Assembly: GCA_026874595.1 (NCBI GenBank)
Contig: CM049311.1
Location: forward strand, 69,111,453-69,175,452
Source of the DNA: Sipunculus nudus
Taxonomy: Eukaryota; Annelida; Sipuncula; Golfingiida; Sipunculidae
Direction: 5' to 3'
Length of the DNA stretch: 64,000 nt
Shown piece by piece: positions 59,401-64,000 of the stretch. The notes beneath the pieces are model-generated. The model saw nothing but the letters and a program-made list of their open reading frames with translations, ran no database searches and was not told the origin of the DNA. Numbering within the stretch: position 1 is the stretch's first letter; every line of letters begins with the position of its first letter. Both the position numbers and the translations under genes were made by a program.

Positions 59401-62400
59401 ACAATTTGGCCATATGGTTTCAGAGAAGAAATTTTTTGTAGCCCTCAGTATGACAGGGGCACTGATGACCCCTGTACAAAAAGGGCTGATGCAGATGGCA
59501 CCACCAATACCTCAAATATTTAGATATGACTCATGTGACAAACATTGGCATAAAATTTGGTGATGATAGCTCCAGCCGTTTCTGAGACTGTATTATTAGT
59601 ATACCTTATTGGACAGATGACTAAGTTCAACTTCCTGTAACTCTGGCCAAAAATCACCGAACTTAAACCAATAGACCAAACTTGAGAGAGATTGTTCCAG
59701 GAATCATTTCCGAGAAATATTGGACAATTTGGCTGAACAGTTTCGAAGAAGAAGATTTTTAAAGTTTTTTAGGTTTTTCCCCTATAAAATCTAAGAATAT
59801 GCAGTTAGCCCAAAAAAAAAGCAAAATCAGATTTAGATGAATAATTTTTTGCATATAATTTGGTGATGCTTACTCAAGCCGTTTTCAAGATAGTATGGGT
59901 TAACGTACAGACTACAGCCGAAGGACGACACCACACCATCGCATAAGCTCACAGGTCTGCTAAAAAGGACATACAGACTGGTAAACAAACAAAGCTGATA
60001 ATATATGAAGTTTCAATTATTTCTTATTTTTCTAATTCTTATTATATCAATTTTTTTTAAGTTAACATCTGTTATATAGAACAACTGAATATATAAGTTG
60101 CTTTCGAATTTCAGACTCTTATAGCTTAAATCCATACACATACAGCATTTGAAAGTTATTTCAACAGTGCTTATAGGAAAAATTTCATAACTGATATATA
60201 TTTAATGATAACAGAGAGATATTTATAGACAGAGCTGATCTCTATATGTTCCATTGTCCTGAGGCAAGAATATGTTTCAATTAGATTTATTTTTTTCTTT
60301 TATCATAAATTTCAATCTGGTCAGATAACACCACATCATGCATATAAATGTATATTTATTTTTTACCACAAAAATATATCTTTTAAATTTGCAAAACAAT
60401 AAACATCTAAGAATAATACTTGATTCAGATTTCACAATTTTAAAATGTGCCTTTATTTATTCATAATTTGCTTCATATTTTATAAATGTATGCATACTGA
60501 TTGGTTTAATTATATTTTACTTTTTGTTAAAATCATTTAAAAGAAAATGTATATCTTTAAAAATTCTACATTAACACAGCATTGGCCTCTTCTGGATTAC
60601 TCCTTGAATTACTTTTTCAAGGAAAGTTTTGTATATTGGAGTGGAAAAGGCATTACAGTTAAGGAAATGCAGTGGTGGGTAGGGTTGGCAGGGTGGGGGG
60701 TGGGAGTGGAGTGATATGAGAAAAACTACACCTGTCACAGCAGGGGATTTCCCCCAGTGACTGTACAAATCAGGAACCCTGGCATAGCTGACTTCCAGTG
60801 ACCAGGAGTGAGCTGCCTGCATGTTGACAAAGCAAGTGACTAAAATAGAGCCTCAAGATAAAATTCAATAACTAGCCTAATTTTCAACCTTTTATTTTCA
60901 AACTTCAGATTTAAACAAATTAAATACTTATGTTTACATGCTGTGAAAATTTAAGTCAACAGTACTCACAGGAAAAAAATGTGCCATGGTCAAAGTTGGG
61001 CAAAATTTAAGGTACTTTTTATGCTAATAACTTAATTTACAAAATTCATATCTAATTTTGGGTATATAATTGTATCCGCCAAAACAGAGTTTTGCAGATA
61101 CTATGTTTTCAGCCGACCTGCCCAACATTCAGTTGTGCATCTGTTTCCATACATAAAACCCACATATCTTGGGAACCATTTGACCGGTCAAGAAAAAAAT
61201 TTTGTACAAATGTAGCCCTTTGATAGCTTTATAACATACACAAAAATGGTGGCGCCACATGCAACCATGTTCGCACAGTGTCCATCTGTTCATCTGCCTT
61301 AGGTTAAAATCACTCATATCTCTGCAGTGGTTTGACTAATTCACCTGAAATTCATCATGCGTATACAACCTGGTTATCTTTCTTGATTTTATGACAGGTG
61401 GCGCCACCTACATTCTAGTTTACACTGCAGACTTAAAAGCTCATATCTCGGGAACCCTTCCACTGATTGGGCAAAAATTTTGCATGTGTAAAGATCTCAC
61501 ATAGCTCTTTATTGTACGCAAAACTGGAGGGGCCACCTGCAATCATTTTTGCACAGCATCCGTCTGTTTGTCTGCCGGGGGCTAAAATCACTCATATCTC
61601 TGAAGTGATTTGACATAACTGCCTAAAATTTTGCAGGTTTATAAATCCTAGACAGTTTTTTTGTTTTGTGACAGGTGGCGCCACCTACATTCTAGTTTAC
61701 GCTGCAGACATACAAGCTCATGTCTCGGGAACCATTTGACCGATTGGGCCAAAATTTTGCATGTGTAACGATCTCACATAGCTCTTTATCATATGCAAAA
61801 CTGGAGGGGCCACCTGCAACCATTTTTGCACAGCATCCGTCTGTTTGTCTGCCGGGGGCTAAAATCACTCATATCTCTGAAGTGATTTGACATAACTGCC
61901 TAAAATTTTGCAGGTTTATAAATCCTAGACAGTTTTTTTGTTTTGTGACAGGTGGCGCCACCTACATTCTAGTTTACGCTGCAGACATACAAGCTCATGT
62001 CTCGGGAACCATTTGACCGATTGGGCCAAAATTTTGCATGTGTATAGATCTCACATAGCTCTTTATCATACACAAAACTGGAGGGGCCACATGCAACCAT
62101 TTTTGCACAACGTCTGTCTGTTTGTCTGTCTGCCGTGGGCTAAAATCACTCATATCTCTGTAGTGGTTTGACTTATCTGCCTAAACAAATTTTGCGTGTT
62201 TATACATCTTGGATAGCTTTCTCGATTTTTGGCAGGAAAAAATTTATGTTAACGCTGCAGACATTCAGGCTTATATCTCAGGACTGGTTGGACATATCCC
62301 CCTGAAATTTTGCATGTGTATAGATCTCACATAGCTCATAATCATACACAAAATTGGTGGCACCACCTGCCACCATTTTTGCACAAGTCCTTCTGTTTGT

Positions 62401-63657
62401 CTGCTGTGGGATAAAATCACTCATAAACATGTAGTGGTTTGACCTTTTGCCTAAAATTTTGCATATGTATACAACTTGGACAGCTTTCTGGATATATGGT
62501 AGGTGGCGCAACCTACATACACATTTCGGCTGCAGACATCCATGCTAATATGCAACACACCTCACTCTATTTACCCTTGCCACTCAATCCATGCCTCACT
62601 TCATCCATTCCACTCTGATTTAGGCGGATACATGTAGTCGCTTGTCGACTACCTGTATTCTAGTTAAATATTAATTAAACAAAGTTTTATACTTGGAAAA
62701 AAGTCTCCAGCTCCAAAAATGTTCATGTTAATTGAGCAAATATTTTTCCAGTTTTTGGTCTGGTAGGAGATCTTAGGGTCAACTAACAGTATGCCAAATT
62801 TTAGATTAATAGGTGGAAAAAAGTTGCAGTGACCCAGTTTTTGGTTTGGTAGTAGATCTTGGGGACATCAAACAGTATGCTGAATTTTGGATTCATAGGT
62901 CTAAGGGTTTCATAAAATGCTAGTCTACCAGACGGACAGATGACAGACAATGGATCACGACTATAGCTCAGATGACTTACAGTCAGCTGAGCTAAAAATT
63001 ATAAATAAAAGAGTAAGGACAATTTATAAGACCAAAGTCAGAGAAGCTAACATTCCACTCACTGAAGAGTGTTCTTCTTCCATAGGCTCTGGACTTTTGG
63101 TAGATATTTCACTGGAGTTCTCTGATGTTACACTTGGCAGTGACTCTGTTGGACTGGTTGAAACTGGACTTGTTACAAGAGCACCTGCACTAGGTCTCTT
63201 TAACCTAATTTTTGAGGTAGGCTTGGCAGTCTTGTGAGGTGTTACAGTTATGACTTTAACAGAATCAGTCACCTGCTTTATTTTCACATCTGCACTGTCT
63301 GCTGCCTCTGAGGCAATAACCTCTGCCATGGATGATTTTTTTGGTGCTGAAGTATCTTTTTTCTCTTGACCATTGGCTGAATTAACCTTCCCCGATGTGC
63401 TACCTGCTGAATTCTTTGTGTCACCTGTGCTATTAATTATCACACTTTTCTTAGTCCTATTCAGACTGATTACTTTAACTGGGGTGGACTTTACTGAAGG
63501 TTTGCTGCTGGTACTGTCCGTTTTCGCTTTTGAACCACCCAATTTGATAACTTTCCTGTCAGGGTTAATGGCAGATGGCGGTGGTTTAAGTCTGTCACCA
63601 CTAGGGGGCACTGAGAATGATGTAAGAAGCCTGGAAGAATTTGGTGAAGCATTTTTC
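56420..63657 (-). CDS. 3' part of a minus-strand gene with a PP1-docking-like C-terminus (PNUTS-like?)
   Basis: Exon 63657-63063 follows the acceptor CTTTTAATTCCAG and ends TTCA|GTGAGT. Exon 56497-56420 follows a T-rich ACAG acceptor and ends TAA. The junction is phase 0 on both sides. The upstream exon encodes ~198 residues rich in Ser, Lys, Pro and Val (DRKVIKLGGSKAK, SKIRLKRPSAG, SPEPMEEEHSS), predicted disordered and nuclear. The last exon reads KSADTEEQEDGVIKKKFK then RTAVTWP. K/R-x-V-x-W/F is the RVxF-type PP1-binding motif, and PNUTS (PPP1R10) has a similar V-T-W-P after a Ser/Pro/Lys-rich stretch. However, PNUTS continues with a conserved region not seen here, so identity is tentative. 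Other exons may lie in the 6.5-kb repeat-filled intron. The 5' part is outside the window. Confidence 0.5.
57600..57815 (-). mobile_element. Element C fragment, reversed
   Basis: GATATGGGTAACAGAGACCT, TTTCTGGTTTCCAAG, CTCAAAAATAGAGAA and GGGACCCATGGGTCACTGTG match, in reverse, one unit and the 3' end of element C. Confidence 0.7.
58365..58600. repeat. Diverged repeat units with GGCGCC-type boxes
   Basis: GTAGATGGCGCCAGTGGTCT at 58366 and GTAGGTGGCGACACCTGTCT at 58492 start two related ~125-bp units. Confidence 0.5.
58640..58995. repeat. Nested tandem repeat (short ~35-45-bp and longer ~190-bp units)
   Basis: CTGCACTGAGTGAACTCTTG followed by ACCTGTACCTGGC recurs at about 58665, 58700, 58733, 58872 and 58907. 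A longer block with CAGTCTGCCAAAGCTATAAA and TCTGATACAGTTG is also repeated, giving a two-level array. Confidence 0.7.
59100..59966 (-). mobile_element. Element F, minus orientation
   Basis: The minus-strand end at about 59966 reads TTTTTAGCAGACCTGTGAGC then a GTCGTCCTTCGG segment, paralleling the TTTTTAGC..GTCCGTC starts of A and C. Internal ~300-bp units share TTCCTGTAACTCTGGCCAAA or TTCCCGTAACTCAGCCAAAA and a TTTGGCCATATGG/TTTGGCTGAACAG step. Left boundary uncertain. Confidence 0.6.
60900..62998 (-). mobile_element. Element A, diverged copy 3, reversed and interrupted by element B
   Basis: Minus-strand start TTTTTAGCTCAGCTGACTGT at 62998, then CATCTGAGCTATAGTCGTGA. GGTACCTTAAATTTTGCC-type interior is recognised at about 60985-61015 in reverse. 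Element B (61072-62663) splits it. The left end is unclear. Confidence 0.75.
61072..62663 (+). mobile_element. Element B, copy 2, inserted in element A copy 3
   Basis: Starts GTATCCGCCAAAACAGAGTT; ends TTAGGCGGATACATGTAGTC with a perfect 7-bp stem GTAGTCG/CGACTAC, then CTGTATTCTAG. Five ~290-bp units, two of them (61450-61720 and 61740-62010) almost identical. Longer than copy 1 by about one unit. The flanking element A sequence defines the insertion site between AATT and TTAA-like flanks. Confidence 0.85.
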
Positions 63658-64000
63658 CTGGAATTAAAAGGTAAAAAAAAAGATTAGTAATGTCTTCTTT
63701 GATCATGCTTTTTACCTGGAATTAAAAGGTAAAAATAAAATATAGTAAGTGAATCTCCTAACAATATATGCAGAGACAAATACATCAATTTTTATTTTTT
63801 AAAATGTTTAATTTTTTTTATTTGCAAATGATAATTTTTTAAAAGAATAGCCAAATGATCCTTAGCTTACAACTCTAAAGCCAAAGTTCAGCCAATCTGT
63901 GATTTTCACAAAAGGGGGAAATTACAGCAAACATGTAATGATTGTGAATATGACACATCTGCACAGAAGAACAGTAATTGTCTCAATGTCAGTAAAAGTC
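63658..64000. other. Intron of the minus-strand gene
   Basis: A duplicated TTACCTTTTAATTCCAGG-like segment on the minus strand (around 63655-63675 and 63715-63735) makes two tandem candidate acceptors. No further exon is seen to the edge. Confidence 0.4.

Overview
The window is eukaryotic nuclear DNA: spliced genes with GT-AG introns, AT-rich intergenic DNA, many (TA)n tracts and about 30 recognisable interspersed repeats. The repeat style (5' ends with an AGCTCAGCTGA-type motif followed by (CCGT)n or (CTGT)n, and 140-340 bp tandem cores) together with a secreted EF-hand/YGPPG protein suggests a marine lophotrochozoan, most likely a mollusc. That placement is inference; no species is recognised.

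Host genes. (1) 787-4999 (+) is a complete three-exon gene for a 181-residue secreted protein with four YGPPG repeats and one canonical EF-hand. (2) 21344-37876 (+) is a complete 15-exon gene for a 671-residue WDCP (C2orf44) orthologue; every exon junction keeps frame. (3) 56420-63657 (-) holds at least two 3' exons of a gene whose 5' part lies beyond the right edge; its C-terminus carries a PP1-docking-like K-R-T-A-V-T-W motif, vaguely like PNUTS. Two minus-strand reading frames at 17.5-18.6 kb are weak exon candidates.

Mobile DNA. Bases 10998-17513 are a nested complex. An inverted-repeat element with tRNA-like arms was split by a 5.4 kb Mutator-like transposon with a 9-bp target duplication. 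That transposon carries a decayed Ulp1-like protease plus PHD-like zinc finger gene, itself broken by a 196-bp MITE. Inside its left terminal repeat sits a further block with a 48-residue MULE/ZSWIM3-type transposase start and an array of ~73-bp units. Bases 38515-45402 are a second nested complex of non-autonomous elements, and relatives of these recur at 28.1-30.8, 50.5-52.4, 54.9-55.8, 57.6 and 59-63 kb. Several have the asymmetric inverted ends and 3' hairpin typical of Helentron/Helitron2 elements. Bases 45840-50480 are a 4.6 kb structure with 579-bp, near-identical inverted arms around a microsatellite-rich spacer.

Transposons shape the host genes: WDCP introns 2, 8 and 10 each contain an insertion, and the large intron of the minus-strand gene at the right end is filled with repeats. 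The most unusual shared signal is that distinct repeat families carry the palindrome GGTGGCGCCACC, and some carry dense nuclear-receptor-type half-sites (TGACCT).
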